Made by a program: the position numbers and the translations under genes
Notes under the pieces: model-generated
Database searches by the model: none
Seen by the model: only the letters and a program-made list of their open reading frames with translations
What the model was told of the DNA's origin: nothing
Assembly (NCBI GenBank): GCA_003162055.1
Contig: PMNA01000017.1
Coordinates: 129,929 to 193,928, forward strand
Origin: Actinomycetota bacterium
Lineage (GTDB): Bacteria; Actinomycetota; Thermoleophilia; Gaiellales; Gaiellaceae
Reading direction: 5' to 3'
DNA: 64,000 nucleotides
Part shown: one piece after another, positions 18,904-26,780 of the stretch
Position numbering within the stretch: the stretch's first letter is position 1
How the letters are laid out: each line of letters begins with the position of its first letter

Positions 18904-20040
18904 CTAACGCCGGCTCTCCGGGTTGCCGGTCATAGCTGCATAATCGCTTGGTAGCGGAATAGAGGCACCCCAGACGCCGGCGGCGTCGGCAACCGCCTGT
19001 GCCAACTCGCCCAGCGGAACGACCGCGTCAGCCAGCTTCGCCTCGACGATGGCACGGGGCGTTCCGTAGGCGATCGCCGTCGACTCCTCTTCGACGAAAA
19101 TCCGGCCGCCGCGCTCCTTCACCTCGCGCGCCCCGTCCAGGCCATCCTTGCCCATCCCGCTCGTGACCACGAGCAGCAGGCGATCGCCGAAGATGCGCGC
19201 AGCGTCGCTGACGGTCATATCGGCGCGCGGACGCAATCCGTCGATCGGCTCTTCGACCGAGACGAGCAACTTGGCGTCGCCGGCCATTCGGAGATGACTT
19301 CCTCCCTGCGCGAAATAGACGGTGCTGGGATTGAGCTGCTCTCCGCCGAGCGCTTCCCTCACACTCAGTACCGAGTAGTGATCGAGGCGATCGGCCAGCG
19401 CGGTCGTGAAGCCCTCGGGAAGCTGCTGTACGACGACCATGCCGAGACCAAGCAGCGGCGGTAGCGCCGGAATCAGGTGCGACAGCGACCAGCAGCCGCC
19501 AATCGAGCCGATGACGACTACCGCCGCGGGCCCGTCGATTGAAGGATCGCGTAGCGGTAGCGCCGGCTCAGGCTCGCTCTCGAGCCCGTGCAGCTCGCGC
19601 TGCGAGGCGAGATCGACCGCTCGTTGTCGAGCCGTGGTCAACTCGGAGGCCACGCGAATACGCGTGATCAGGTCGCCCACGAAAACCTGGACTGTGTCGC
19701 AGGCGAGCGGGCGCTCGACGAAATCGAGCGCGCCCTCGATCAGTGCATCAACGACCTTGTAGTGGTCGGCGCGGAAATGCCCGCCCATCAGGATTACGGG
19801 AGTGCTCAGGCCGGATTCGCGCAGGCCGCGCATCAACGTGACGCCGTCCATGCTGTCGGCCACGATGTCGAAGAGCAGTGCGTCGGGATTCGTGCGGGCA
19901 CAAAGCTCGATCGCCGTCTCGGCCGAATCGACCGCGCCAGTCATCTCGATACCGCGAACGAGTAGGGATTCGCCGAGCAACCGGCGCATAAAAGGCGCGT
20001 GGTCGGCAACGGCAACGCGAAAAGGAGTCAGCTTCTGCAT
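18904..20040 (-). CDS. CheB-like receiver-methylesterase protein with altered catalytic residues
   Basis: A 378-residue protein with CheB architecture: an N-terminal receiver (residues about 8-125), a linker, and a methylesterase-like domain (about 170-365). Key positions deviate. In the receiver the acidic pair is ADH instead of DD, the Thr/Ser is Gly (LMGGHF) and the Lys is Arg (VERPL); the phospho-Asp (LLFDIV) remains. In the esterase domain the Ser elbow is GSIGG, one residue shorter than GASTGG, and the catalytic His of QHMP is Gln (VVQQLPEGFT), while the Asp in TSGMGKDG is kept. Methylesterase activity is therefore doubtful. No cheA, cheR or receptor gene is nearby; it follows an HD-GYP regulator and a small gene on the same strand. 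Confidence 0.8.
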   Translation of the reverse strand: MQKLTPFRVAVADHAPFMRRLLGESLLVRGIEMTGAVDSAETAIELCARTNPDALLFDIVADSMDGVTLMRGLRESGLSTPVILMGGHFRADHYKVVDALIEGALDFVERPLACDTVQVFVGDLITRIRVASELTTARQRAVDLASQRELHGLESEPEPALPLRDPSIDGPAAVVVIGSIGGCWSLSHLIPALPPLLGLGMVVVQQLPEGFTTALADRLDHYSVLSVREALGGEQLNPSTVYFAQGGSHLRMAGDAKLLVSVEEPIDGLRPRADMTVSDAARIFGDRLLLVVTSGMGKDGLDGAREVKERGGRIFVEEESTAIAYGTPRAIVEAKLADAVVPLGELAQAVADAAGVWGASIPLPSDYAAMTGNPESRR

Positions 20041-20074
20041 CGGTGCTCGGTCTCCGGCTGTTTGTACCTCTTGC

Positions 20075-20353
20075 TCAGACCGCGGATGTCCGCGGCACCC
20101 TCAGCTTACTTCCACATACAAGCTGAAGGAGGAGCGAGGAGTCAATCTCGCATGCTTGCCCCTGCTGGGAGACACGCGCGAGCGGGCCGCCATCAGCTCC
20201 GATGCCAAGCGAGATACGAACGCCGTGAGCGTCGAGCTCGGAGAGGCGCGCCGCTGCGTGATCAAGCGCATCGAGCAGTTCCGGAGGCGGTTCGTGCGGC
20301 CACGGATCCGGCTCGACGCCCCAGTTCGGGCTGCGCTTTTTCTTGTCGCTCAT
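20075..20353 (-). CDS. Small hypothetical protein between HD-GYP and CheB-like genes
   Basis: A 92-residue hydrophilic protein with no recognised domain. It has a basic start (MSDKKKR), a Pro/Trp-rich stretch (WGVEPDPWPHEPPPE) and an amphipathic helix (LLDALDHAAARLSELDA), with no signal peptide or membrane segment. It lies 34 bases before the CheB-like gene and on the same strand as the HD-GYP gene upstream, so it may be part of that signalling operon. The ribosome-binding site is weak (GAGAGAGAG), so it is a likely but unproven gene. Confidence 0.55.
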   Translation of the reverse strand: MSDKKKRSPNWGVEPDPWPHEPPPELLDALDHAAARLSELDAHGVRISLGIGADGGPLARVSQQGQACEIDSSLLLQLVCGSKLRVPRTSAV

Positions 20354-20485
20354 ACTGCTGGCTCGTCTCTCTCTCTCGATTTTAGTTATCGACTGAGAAC
20401 GCAGCTATTTAGGGAAAAAGCCTCAAATAGCACGAAAATCCTGAGGGAACTCGCCCTTTTGCTCTGCTTGGCAACGCGCAAAGAG

Positions 20486-21625
20486 CTAGGCGGCTCTCGA
20501 GCCGTTGCCCTGGTCACCGGAAAGATCAGAGGACGAATCTGCCCGATTCTCGTAGCCGATGCGGATCTCTTCGACCTCTTCCATCGCATCGAGGAAGTGA
20601 TCGAGCACGTCCGGGTCAAAGTGCTTTCCGCGCTGGCTGCGCATCATCGAAACGGCCTCTTTGACGTTGAAGGCCGGGCGATAGATACGGTCGCTGGTGA
20701 GAGCGTCGAATACGTCGGCTACCGCCGCGATCCGGCCCTCGAGCGGGATCTCTTCGCCAACCAGCCCGCGCGGGTATCCGCTTCCGTCGAAGCGCTCGTG
20801 GTGCGTCCAGGCGAGTATCGCCGCCAAAGTCAGGAGCTCGGCGTCCGACCCCGAGAGGATCCGATGGCCGATCACGGTGTGCTGCTGCATCACCTCGCGC
20901 TCCTCGAGGGTGAGCGTCGAGGGCTTGAGCAGGATGTTGTCGGGGATGCCGATCTTGCCCACATCGTGCATCGGGCTCGCAATACGCATCAGCTCGACTC
21001 GATCGCGACTGAAACCGAAGCGCTCGGCGATCAGCGCGCAATAGCTGCTCATCCGCTCGAGATGGCGTCCCGTCTCGAGATCGCGTAGTTCCGCCATGCT
21101 CGAAAGGCGCTTGACCGTCTCTTCCTGATGCGTCCGCAGCTCCTGCTCGGAGCGCTGCAAGCGAGAGACTGCCTCGCTGAGCGCGGCGGTTCGCGCTTCA
21201 ACCGCGTTCTCCAGCATCGCCCGGTGAGCGCGATTCTCCAGCTCCAGGCGGCGGCGGTGCAGAGCGTTGACGATGTTGATCATCAACTCGTTGGGACGAA
21301 ACGGCTTGGTCAGGTAACCGAAGGCGCCGAGCTCGATCGCGTTCTCGGCCATCTTCGGGTCGTCGGCGCCGGTGACCATCAGCGCGGCGACCTCGGGATG
21401 AGAGGCCAGCGTGCTGCTCAGCAACTCGAGCCCGCTCTCGCCGGGCATGTTGACGTCGCAGAGCATGAGCTGGAAGTTGTTCTCTCTCGACTCCAGCAGT
21501 TTGCGCGCCTCATCGGCGCTGGCCGCGAGCTCGCAATGAAATCCGTGGCGCTCGAGGATGCGCGCAATCAACTGTTGCACCTGCGGCTCGTCGTCTACGA
21601 CAAGCACGTATCCACCGTCGGCCAA
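20486..21625 (-). CDS. HD-GYP domain response regulator (c-di-GMP phosphodiesterase type)
   Basis: About 379 residues: a receiver domain (YVLVVDDEPQVQQLIARIL, phospho-Asp in LMLCDVNMPGESG, TKPFRPNEL), a coiled coil, then an HD-GYP domain with RDLETGRHLERMS, SPMHDVGKIGIPD, HHERFDGSGYPRGL and DVFDALTSDRIYRP. HD-GYP domains hydrolyse cyclic di-GMP; all metal-ligand and GYP residues are present, so it is probably active. I prefer the TTG at 21625, about 10 bases after GGAGGG; the frame stays open to a GTG at 21754, which would add 43 residues of low-complexity leader. The sigma-factor gene is divergent, suggesting a c-di-GMP-linked regulatory group. Confidence 0.85.
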   Translation of the reverse strand: MADGGYVLVVDDEPQVQQLIARILERHGFHCELAASADEARKLLESRENNFQLMLCDVNMPGESGLELLSSTLASHPEVAALMVTGADDPKMAENAIELGAFGYLTKPFRPNELMINIVNALHRRRLELENRAHRAMLENAVEARTAALSEAVSRLQRSEQELRTHQEETVKRLSSMAELRDLETGRHLERMSSYCALIAERFGFSRDRVELMRIASPMHDVGKIGIPDNILLKPSTLTLEEREVMQQHTVIGHRILSGSDAELLTLAAILAWTHHERFDGSGYPRGLVGEEIPLEGRIAAVADVFDALTSDRIYRPAFNVKEAVSMMRSQRGKHFDPDVLDHFLDAMEEVEEIRIGYENRADSSSDLSGDQGNGSRAA

Positions 21626-21935
21626 CGTGTGAGCTCTCCCTCCGTCTGGCACCAGTCTTATCCGAGGTGGTAAAGGATACGCCACGCCGCCCTGCTGATC
21701 GAGTCCCGGCCGGGCAGTCCTCAAGCGGTTTTTGCCTGCCTCGTGTTCTAACACGCCCCTTCTGATCGGCAGATCGAGCGGCGAATGAATGCACGGCGAC
21801 GCGCGCGGAGGAGCCGAAATGTGCGAACTCGGTTACGCGAAAACGGGGAAAGCAGCGAGCGCATTCCGGGAATCGCCAGATGGCTTCGCAGGACCCAGAG
21901 TGAGAGTAGTTCCCCCACCTGCGGAGGTCCCCCAA

Positions 21936-22748
21936 ATGAATACGGTCACCAGCGTTCAACGACTCAGCGCATCAGAGGCCGAGGCTCTATGGCGTGCCTG
22001 GTCCACGAGGCGAGACAGTTCGGCGCGCGATCGGCTCGTTCTCTCTTACGCGCCGATGGTCACCTACCTGGCCTCGAAGAAAGTGCGCGAGCTTCCTTCT
22101 CACTGCGAGCTCGACGACCTCGCTTCCTGCGGCCTGGTTGCTTTGATCGAAGCCGTCGAACGTTTCGATCCCAAGAAGGGTGCGACCTTCGAGCAGTTCG
22201 CTTGGACGAGAGTCTCGGGAGCGATCATGGACGAGCTGCGGCGCCAGGATTGGGCCTCGCGCTCGGTGCGCCACTTCGCTCGCCAGATCGATTCGGCACG
22301 CGAAAACTTCTTTGTCAAGAATGGCCGCTCGCCTTCCGAGGTCGAGCTGGCCGAGGCGCTCGACGTTCCACTCAGCGAGATCCGACGGCAACTCGGAGAG
22401 CTCGAGCGTGCCGACGTCTGCTCGCTCAACGCTCCGACCCGCACCGGCGACGACAGCGAGCTACTCGAGATCGGCGACACGGTCGAGAATCACGAGCTGG
22501 GCAGCGAGCCCGAGCAGGCGACGCTTGCGAGTGAGCGAGCGGCGATCGTGCGTAACGCGATCGCGACGCTCTCCGAGCGCGAGCAAATGGTGCTCAGGCT
22601 GGTGCATGTCGACGAGCTTCAGGGAGCCGAGATCGGAGCGCGCCTCGGTGTCAGCGAATCGCGCGTGTCGCAGATTCTCGCCGGCGCCCGGCAGAAACTC
22701 CGCACCCGCATGGCTGCCTACGACGTTGACGAGCCGATCGCAGCCTGA
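21936..22748 (+). CDS. Alternative sigma factor of the FliA/WhiG (sigma-28) group
   Basis: A 270-residue sigma-70-family protein lacking region 1. Region 2 is clear (RLVLSYAPMVTYLASKKV, ELDDLASCGLVALIEAVERFDPKKG, FEQFAWTRVSGAIMDELRRQDW), region 3 contains RSPSEVELAEALDVPLSEI, and region 4 is TLSEREQMVLRLVHVDELQGAEIGARLGVSESRVSQ. The DELRRQDWASRSVR string is typical of FliA/WhiG. The ATG at 21936 follows GGAGGT; a longer frame from 21789 would add 49 unrelated residues. The GGAGGT lies in a small hairpin ACCT-GCGG-AGGT (21917-21928). No flagellar or anti-sigma gene is in the window, so its regulon (motility, development or envelope) is open. Confidence 0.88.
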   Translation: MNTVTSVQRLSASEAEALWRAWSTRRDSSARDRLVLSYAPMVTYLASKKVRELPSHCELDDLASCGLVALIEAVERFDPKKGATFEQFAWTRVSGAIMDELRRQDWASRSVRHFARQIDSARENFFVKNGRSPSEVELAEALDVPLSEIRRQLGELERADVCSLNAPTRTGDDSELLEIGDTVENHELGSEPEQATLASERAAIVRNAIATLSEREQMVLRLVHVDELQGAEIGARLGVSESRVSQILAGARQKLRTRMAAYDVDEPIAA

Positions 22749-22841
22749 TTGACGGCTCGGGCGATCCGAGCATCTACTCTCTCGCTGCACGGGCACGCGC
22801 CGCGACGGTCATAATCGTTATGCGGCCGACCGGAGCGAAGC

Positions 22842-24512
22842 GTGGATCAGACAGGCAGCGAAAAGAGCAAACAGCCAGCGGAAGAAGGCGCGAAGCCGTC
22901 CGAGATCTCTGCGGGCGAGCATCACGCGGGCGGCGAACGCTCCGGGAAGGAAGACAGCCCCGAGAGCGCTCGCCGAGCTTTCGACCTGCTCGAGCGCTTC
23001 AGCGGCGAGCTCGAAGAGATCCTGCAGTCACTGGAGCGCAGTAGGGACAGCGCGGCCCAGGCCGAGGAAAAACCGCCGGCTCCCGAGCGCGCGTTTCGTC
23101 CCTCTAGCATTCACTTCGATTCGAGCCCGATCTCGACGCGGATAGATCCCAATACGCTGCCCCCGGTGGATCGCCCGGGCGCGACGCCGCGCACGGCACC
23201 GCGGCTCGTTATCGAAACCGTGTTCCTGATTCTCGTCGCCGCGATCTCGGCTCGGACGGGGCTGCACCCGCTCCTGATCGTGGCGGCCGAGGCCATAGCC
23301 TTTCTGATCGTTGCCTCGATCGAGCTTGGGATCGCACGCGAGAGACGTCGAGTGCAGCGGCTTCCCGCTGCGACCCCTTCGTTCGCCACTCCGACGACGC
23401 ACGAGGCGAAGACAACCTCCACAGTCACCGCCTTCACACTCGAGCAGATCGAGCCTCTGATCTGGCGATCCGGCGAGCAGGAGGCCGCCGCCGAGGCCGA
23501 CTGGCCGCTGGCGGCTTACGAGCTGCCGAGCGAGGCCGAGGAGACGGAGGACGCGCAGGAAGGCGTGACGGAGATCTCGAGCGCGCAACAGCCCGAGGCT
23601 GAGGTCGTAGCTGCGCCGGATTGGGAACCGGAAGAGGACCTGGACAGCACCACGTCGGCGCAGGCCGTCGAGCCCGAGCCCGAGATAGAGCCCGAGCCTG
23701 AGATCATCGCAGCGGAGGTCGCGCCCGAGCAGCCACGGCACTTCCATCTGTTCCGGCACGAGGAAAAGGTGCTCGAAGCCGAGGCGGAGCCCGAGGCTGA
23801 GCCGGAGACCGCGCCCTTAGCCGCGCTGGAAAGTCTGCCTGATCTCGCCGCCGAAGAGGCCGAGCCCGAGCTCGAGCCCGAAATAGAGTCCGAGCCCGAG
23901 GTCATCGCAGCGGAGGTCGCGCCCGAGCAGCGGCGGCACGTCCATCTTTTCCGGCACGAGGAGAGGGTGCTCGAAGCCAAGCCCGAAGCAGAGCAGGAGC
24001 CGGAGACCGCGCCCGTAGCCGCGCTGGAAAGTCTGCCTGATCTCGCCGCTGAGGAAAGCGAGCCCGAGCCCGAGATCATCGCAGCGGAGGTCGCGCCCGA
24101 GCAGCGGCGGCACGTCCATCTTTTCCGGCACGAGGAGAGGGTGCTCGAAGCCGAGGCGGAGCCGGAGACCGCGCCCGTAGCCGCGCTGGAAAGTCTGCCC
24201 GATCTCGCTGCTGAAGAAAGCGAGCCCGAGGCTGAGCCGGAGACCGCGCCCGCAGAAGCGGCGTTCGAGATCGACCTGCCTCCGGAGATCGCGGTCGAAG
24301 AGATCGAGCGCACGCTGGAAGATATCGGGCGCCCCGAGCCTGGTCTGCGGGGGCGTCGATGGTCGCATCGGGCGGACGCTGAAAAACTCATCTCGGTGCG
24401 TGCCCCGGAAGACAACACCGTGGACGCGGGTAGCGAAGTGCGCCTAACAGCTGAACAGGAGCGGCGCCGGCGCGAGCGCGAGTACCTGCGCAACCTACGC
24501 GTCTCGCGCTGA
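22842..24512 (+). CDS. Membrane protein with long Glu/Pro-rich repeat region
   Basis: A 556-residue protein of unknown function. The N-terminus is hydrophilic with a short coiled coil (ARRAFDLLERFSGELEEIL). Two membrane helices follow at about residues 124-160 (VIETVFLILVAAISA, LLIVAAEAIAFLIVAS). The rest is a highly acidic segment dominated by Glu-Pro dipeptides and three copies of a unit containing VAPEQ, HLFRHEE, VLEAE, ETAP and AALESLPDLAAEE. The C-terminus is basic (RRRREREYLRNLRVSR). The start is a GTG with GGAG upstream. The repeats could form an extended, HLFRHEE-decorated binding surface; this is speculation. It follows the sigma factor gene by 93 bases on the same strand. Confidence 0.8.
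   Translation: MDQTGSEKSKQPAEEGAKPSEISAGEHHAGGERSGKEDSPESARRAFDLLERFSGELEEILQSLERSRDSAAQAEEKPPAPERAFRPSSIHFDSSPISTRIDPNTLPPVDRPGATPRTAPRLVIETVFLILVAAISARTGLHPLLIVAAEAIAFLIVASIELGIARERRRVQRLPAATPSFATPTTHEAKTTSTVTAFTLEQIEPLIWRSGEQEAAAEADWPLAAYELPSEAEETEDAQEGVTEISSAQQPEAEVVAAPDWEPEEDLDSTTSAQAVEPEPEIEPEPEIIAAEVAPEQPRHFHLFRHEEKVLEAEAEPEAEPETAPLAALESLPDLAAEEAEPELEPEIESEPEVIAAEVAPEQRRHVHLFRHEERVLEAKPEAEQEPETAPVAALESLPDLAAEESEPEPEIIAAEVAPEQRRHVHLFRHEERVLEAEAEPETAPVAALESLPDLAAEESEPEAEPETAPAEAAFEIDLPPEIAVEEIERTLEDIGRPEPGLRGRRWSHRADAEKLISVRAPEDNTVDAGSEVRLTAEQERRRREREYLRNLRVSR
23703..24240 (+). repeat. Intragenic in-frame tandem repeats
   Basis: Three DNA copies start with nearly identical ATCATCGCAGCGGAGGTC-like sequence at 23703, 23901 and 24075 (spacings 198 and 174, both multiples of 3). 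Copies two and three are almost identical over about 70 bases, implying recent duplication. Unit length differs through gain or loss of Glu-Pro codons. Confidence 0.8.
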
Positions 24513-24554
24513 AGCCGACTCGGCCTGGTCTTAAACGCGCCGGAAAGCCTGCAT

Positions 24555-24697
24555 TCTGTCTCCAAACAGACCGAAGCGGGCGCCGCATGCCCGCTTCAAT
24601 CCGATCTGGGGGAGATCCGTGTATGTTTTGGCCGCTGGGCCCCCGCCGCAGCGGGGCCCGGGCTCTATTTTCGAGTGGCCCCCGCCGCATCGGGGCC
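24555..24697 (+). other. Array of five intergenic hairpins
   Basis: Five stem-loops in 143 bases: TCTGT/ACAGA (24555-24570), a perfect 9-bp GAAGCGGGC/GCCCGCTTC stem with loop GCCGCAT (24573-24597), GATCT/AGATC with loop GGGGG (24603-24617), and two near-identical GC-rich hairpins at 24638-24658 and 24677-24697 (one mismatch in 21 bases). No U-tract follows, so none is a classic terminator. It may be a structured RNA or processing/terminator region after the repeat-protein gene. The rest of 24513-25039 has no convincing gene; it also holds a 7-bp stem CCGGGCT/AGCCCGG near 24832-24874 and a repeat at 24964-25024. Confidence 0.5.
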
Positions 24698-24963
24698 TGT
24701 CTCGTTAGTTGCACTATGGACGTTAGATAGCGCTTCATCTATCCCCGCTTAGTGCTTGACCGCGTCAGTTGACTCACTTCACCGCTAGGCAAGCCAATAA
24801 TCGGCGTTTAGGAAAGGCAATTTGGGGCCCAAACCGGGCTTTCGGGCGTCGATTTCACTTGACAAGAGCCCGGTAAAGGCAAGGGGTTTTCGCTCAGGGC
24901 CGATCCCGAAACGAAGGCGTGGCCGATGTGATCGATGCGTGGCCGCGAGGGCGCGAAGGCGAA

Positions 24964-25024
24964 CTGGCAGTGCGGTGGGCGGTTCGGGCGGCCGCTGGCG
25001 CCACGCGTCGGTCGTGCAGGCCTG
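24964..25024. repeat. 3'-end-associated repeat, copy B (partner at 13962-14030)
   Basis: Second copy of the three-block repeat described at 13962-14030; the block order and orientation relative to the neighbouring minus-strand gene are the same. It ends 16 bases from the stop codon of the MarP-like protease. Confidence 0.5.
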
Positions 25025-25039
25025 GAGGGACGGGCTCTA

Positions 25040-26170
25040 CTAATCCAGGCAGGCGCCGGTCGAGACGCTACCTTGATTGCGCAGCCCGAGCAGGGCGCGA
25101 GCGAGTTCGCTGGAGGTGCCATAACCGACATCCGTGCCCTTCTTCGCCCCGAACACCGTCAACTCGACCGCGCCGTTCTCGTTCACGACCGGGCCGCCGG
25201 AGTCGCCCGGGCGTACCTTGCCACGCAGACTGGTGATCGAGCGGCTGACGACCGCGCCCGCATAGTTGGGAGAAAAGAGAGTCGAGGTGGAGCCGACGCG
25301 CGCCGGTTCGGCGTTGAAGGGCCCGTCGCCGGGGTAGCCGAGCACCGCGCCCGTATCGTTGTAGTCAGGGGCAGCCAGCCGAAGCGGTTTCACGCCGAGC
25401 CCAGGCACAGAGAGCAGAGCGAGGTCGTTGGTCGCGTCGAAGGCGACGACGCGAGCGGAGCTTGAAGAGCGCCCTTGCGCCTGAACTGTGATCTCGCTTC
25501 CGCCGGCGACGACGTGCGCCGCGGTGACCACGTACCCCGTCTTCGCGACCCAACCCGAGCCGGCGTAGCCGATGCCACAGGCCTGCGATCTCACCCTGAC
25601 AACACTCCGCTCGCTCAGCTTTAAGCCGGCGCGGGTCAACACGCTCGAATCCGGCGCCTGTGATGGCGCCGCCGGACCGACGATCAGCGGGAACGGATCG
25701 ATGCCCGCTAGAGCGCTCATGACATCCTGGGGCGGCAGCGTCGAGATCAACTTCGAGAGCAGAGACGATTGCCGTGCTCGTTCGCGCACCATGGAGTTTT
25801 GCGGCAGATGGAAGGCGACGGCCGCCACTATCCAGAGCACGGCGATCGCGGTGGCGACTCCCAGCACCAGCCCGCCCAGCGCGTCGACGAGCCTGAACGG
25901 CGTCAGCTTGAGCGCATCCTTGAGCACGCCGCCGGTGAGAGCACCGACGGTTTCCAGAGCAATCGCGAGCACAAGAGCTCCGGCGAGCGCGACCAGCGGC
26001 GTGTAGGGCGAATTGGAGCCGGAGAACAGGACTGGCGCAAGGCGCGCCCCAAGATACAGACCTCCGAGCACACCGACCAGCGAGAGACCGCCGATGAAGA
26101 GTCCCTTGCGCAACCCGCCGAAAGCGAGCACCAAAATGAACGCCACGGCGAGCCAGTCGGCGAGGGCCAC
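25040..26170 (-). CDS. Membrane-anchored serine protease, CvpA-trypsin fusion (MarP-like)
   Basis: A 376-residue protein. The first ~125 residues form four membrane helices of the CvpA/colicin-V-production family, followed by an extracytoplasmic trypsin-like protease. The catalytic triad is visible: His219 in VTAAHVVAGG, Asp249 in ATNDLALLSV, Ser324 in RPGDSGGPVV. The same architecture occurs in mycobacterial MarP, which maintains cytoplasmic pH in acid by cleaving a peptidoglycan hydrolase; the role here is inferred. Two cysteines in SQACGIGYAGSG and STGACLD could form a disulfide. The GTG start has no clear Shine-Dalgarno site. Confidence 0.88.
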   Translation of the reverse strand: MALADWLAVAFILVLAFGGLRKGLFIGGLSLVGVLGGLYLGARLAPVLFSGSNSPYTPLVALAGALVLAIALETVGALTGGVLKDALKLTPFRLVDALGGLVLGVATAIAVLWIVAAVAFHLPQNSMVRERARQSSLLSKLISTLPPQDVMSALAGIDPFPLIVGPAAPSQAPDSSVLTRAGLKLSERSVVRVRSQACGIGYAGSGWVAKTGYVVTAAHVVAGGSEITVQAQGRSSSSARVVAFDATNDLALLSVPGLGVKPLRLAAPDYNDTGAVLGYPGDGPFNAEPARVGSTSTLFSPNYAGAVVSRSITSLRGKVRPGDSGGPVVNENGAVELTVFGAKKGTDVGYGTSSELARALLGLRNQGSVSTGACLD

Positions 26171-26189
26171 AGTGGAAGGCTACCGCCTT

Positions 26190-26232
26190 CGGCCGAAAGT
26201 CCGCCCGCTAAGCGGGCGAAGACTTTCGGCCG
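26190..26232. repeat. Palindromic element 1 near tRNA-Asp
   Basis: Two stacked stems: an outer perfect 12-bp stem CGGCCGAAAGTC/GACTTTCGGCCG, an inner perfect 7-bp stem CGCCCGC/GCGGGCG with loop TAA, and a two-base AA bulge on the 3' side. It is followed at 26245-26279 by a second hairpin ACGAG-T-CAC-CGCGCC-TTT-GGCGCG-T-GTG-T-CTCGT. See elements 2 and 3. Confidence 0.7.
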
Positions 26233-26415
26233 CTTATCTGATCGAACGAGTCACCGCGCCTTTGGCGCGTGTGTCTCGTCTGCTCCCAGGTGCGTACTCG
26301 GCTGGCCGCGAGTGTGATCAGTGTTCGATTTGTACGGGTTGTGGACGGCGTTTTGTGAGCCGCGGCCTCTGGCTATTAACTCGCGCCTAAGCCGTGGACA
26401 TCCCTTCCTATCTTT

Positions 26416-26462
26416 CCAACGAAAGTCGTCATGCTCCCCACCGGGGAGCGGACTTTCGTTGG
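26416..26462. repeat. Palindromic element 3, just upstream of tRNA-Asp
   Basis: Outer perfect 12-bp stem CCAACGAAAGTC/GACTTTCGTTGG, inner 7-bp stem GCTCCCC/GGGGAGC with loop ACC, and unpaired GTCAT and G between the stems. It shares the GAAAGTC/GACTTTC core with element 1 while outer and inner stem sequences differ but still pair. It ends 19 bases before the tRNA gene. Confidence 0.7.
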
Positions 26463-26481
26463 TAGTACAATGCTCCGGCTC

Positions 26482-26555
26482 GGGGGCGTAGTTCAGCTGG
26501 TTAGAACGCCGGCCTGTCACGCCGGAGGTCGCGGGTTCGAGTCCCGTCGCTCCCG
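26482..26555 (+). tRNA. tRNA-Asp (anticodon GTC)
   Basis: A 74-base cloverleaf: acceptor stem GGGGGCG/CGCTCCC (one G-U pair), D stem GTTC/GAAC, anticodon stem CCGGC/GCCGG with loop CTGTCAC (anticodon GTC at 26516-26518), T stem GCGGG/CCCGT with loop TTCGAGT, discriminator G. All expected invariant positions are present. The 3' CCA is not encoded. It is flanked closely on both sides by palindromic elements of one family. Within 26171-26780 no protein gene is seen. Confidence 0.97.
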
Positions 26556-26562
26556 TCTTTCT

Positions 26563-26605
26563 CCGCGAAAAGTCCGCCGGCAGAGCCGGCGAAGACTTTT
26601 CGCGG
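26563..26605. repeat. Palindromic element 2, just downstream of tRNA-Asp
   Basis: Outer perfect 12-bp stem CCGCGAAAAGTC/GACTTTTCGCGG, inner 7-bp stem CGCCGGC/GCCGGCG with loop AGA and a 3'-side AA bulge, the same plan as element 1. A following small hairpin CGCGC-CTA-GCGCG (26629-26641) also parallels element 1. It starts 8 bases after the tRNA and could serve as its terminator or processing signal. Confidence 0.7.
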
Positions 26606-26780
26606 TATTAACTCGGTGCACGAGTCAGCGCGCCTAGCGCGGGTCTTCTCTTGCCCGCTGAACGCGCGCCGCCGCTTGTTCCTGGTCGCAGGATTCGAAA
26701 ACCTCCTCGCCAGGCGCGCCGACTACGTACGATCCGAGGGAGCAGCCCAAACTGCCCGTCACGCCGCCAGCCCAGAGGTG

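Noticed and set aside
23516-24565. 349-codon Ser/Arg-rich minus-strand frame opposite the repeat protein
   Set aside because: Its repeats are the mirror of the plus-strand Glu-Pro repeats; the plus strand has the plausible start, helices and codon use.
24638-24697. Actinobacterial 6C-type RNA
   Set aside because: The hairpins are C-rich, but the C-runs are in stems, not in the loops as that motif requires.
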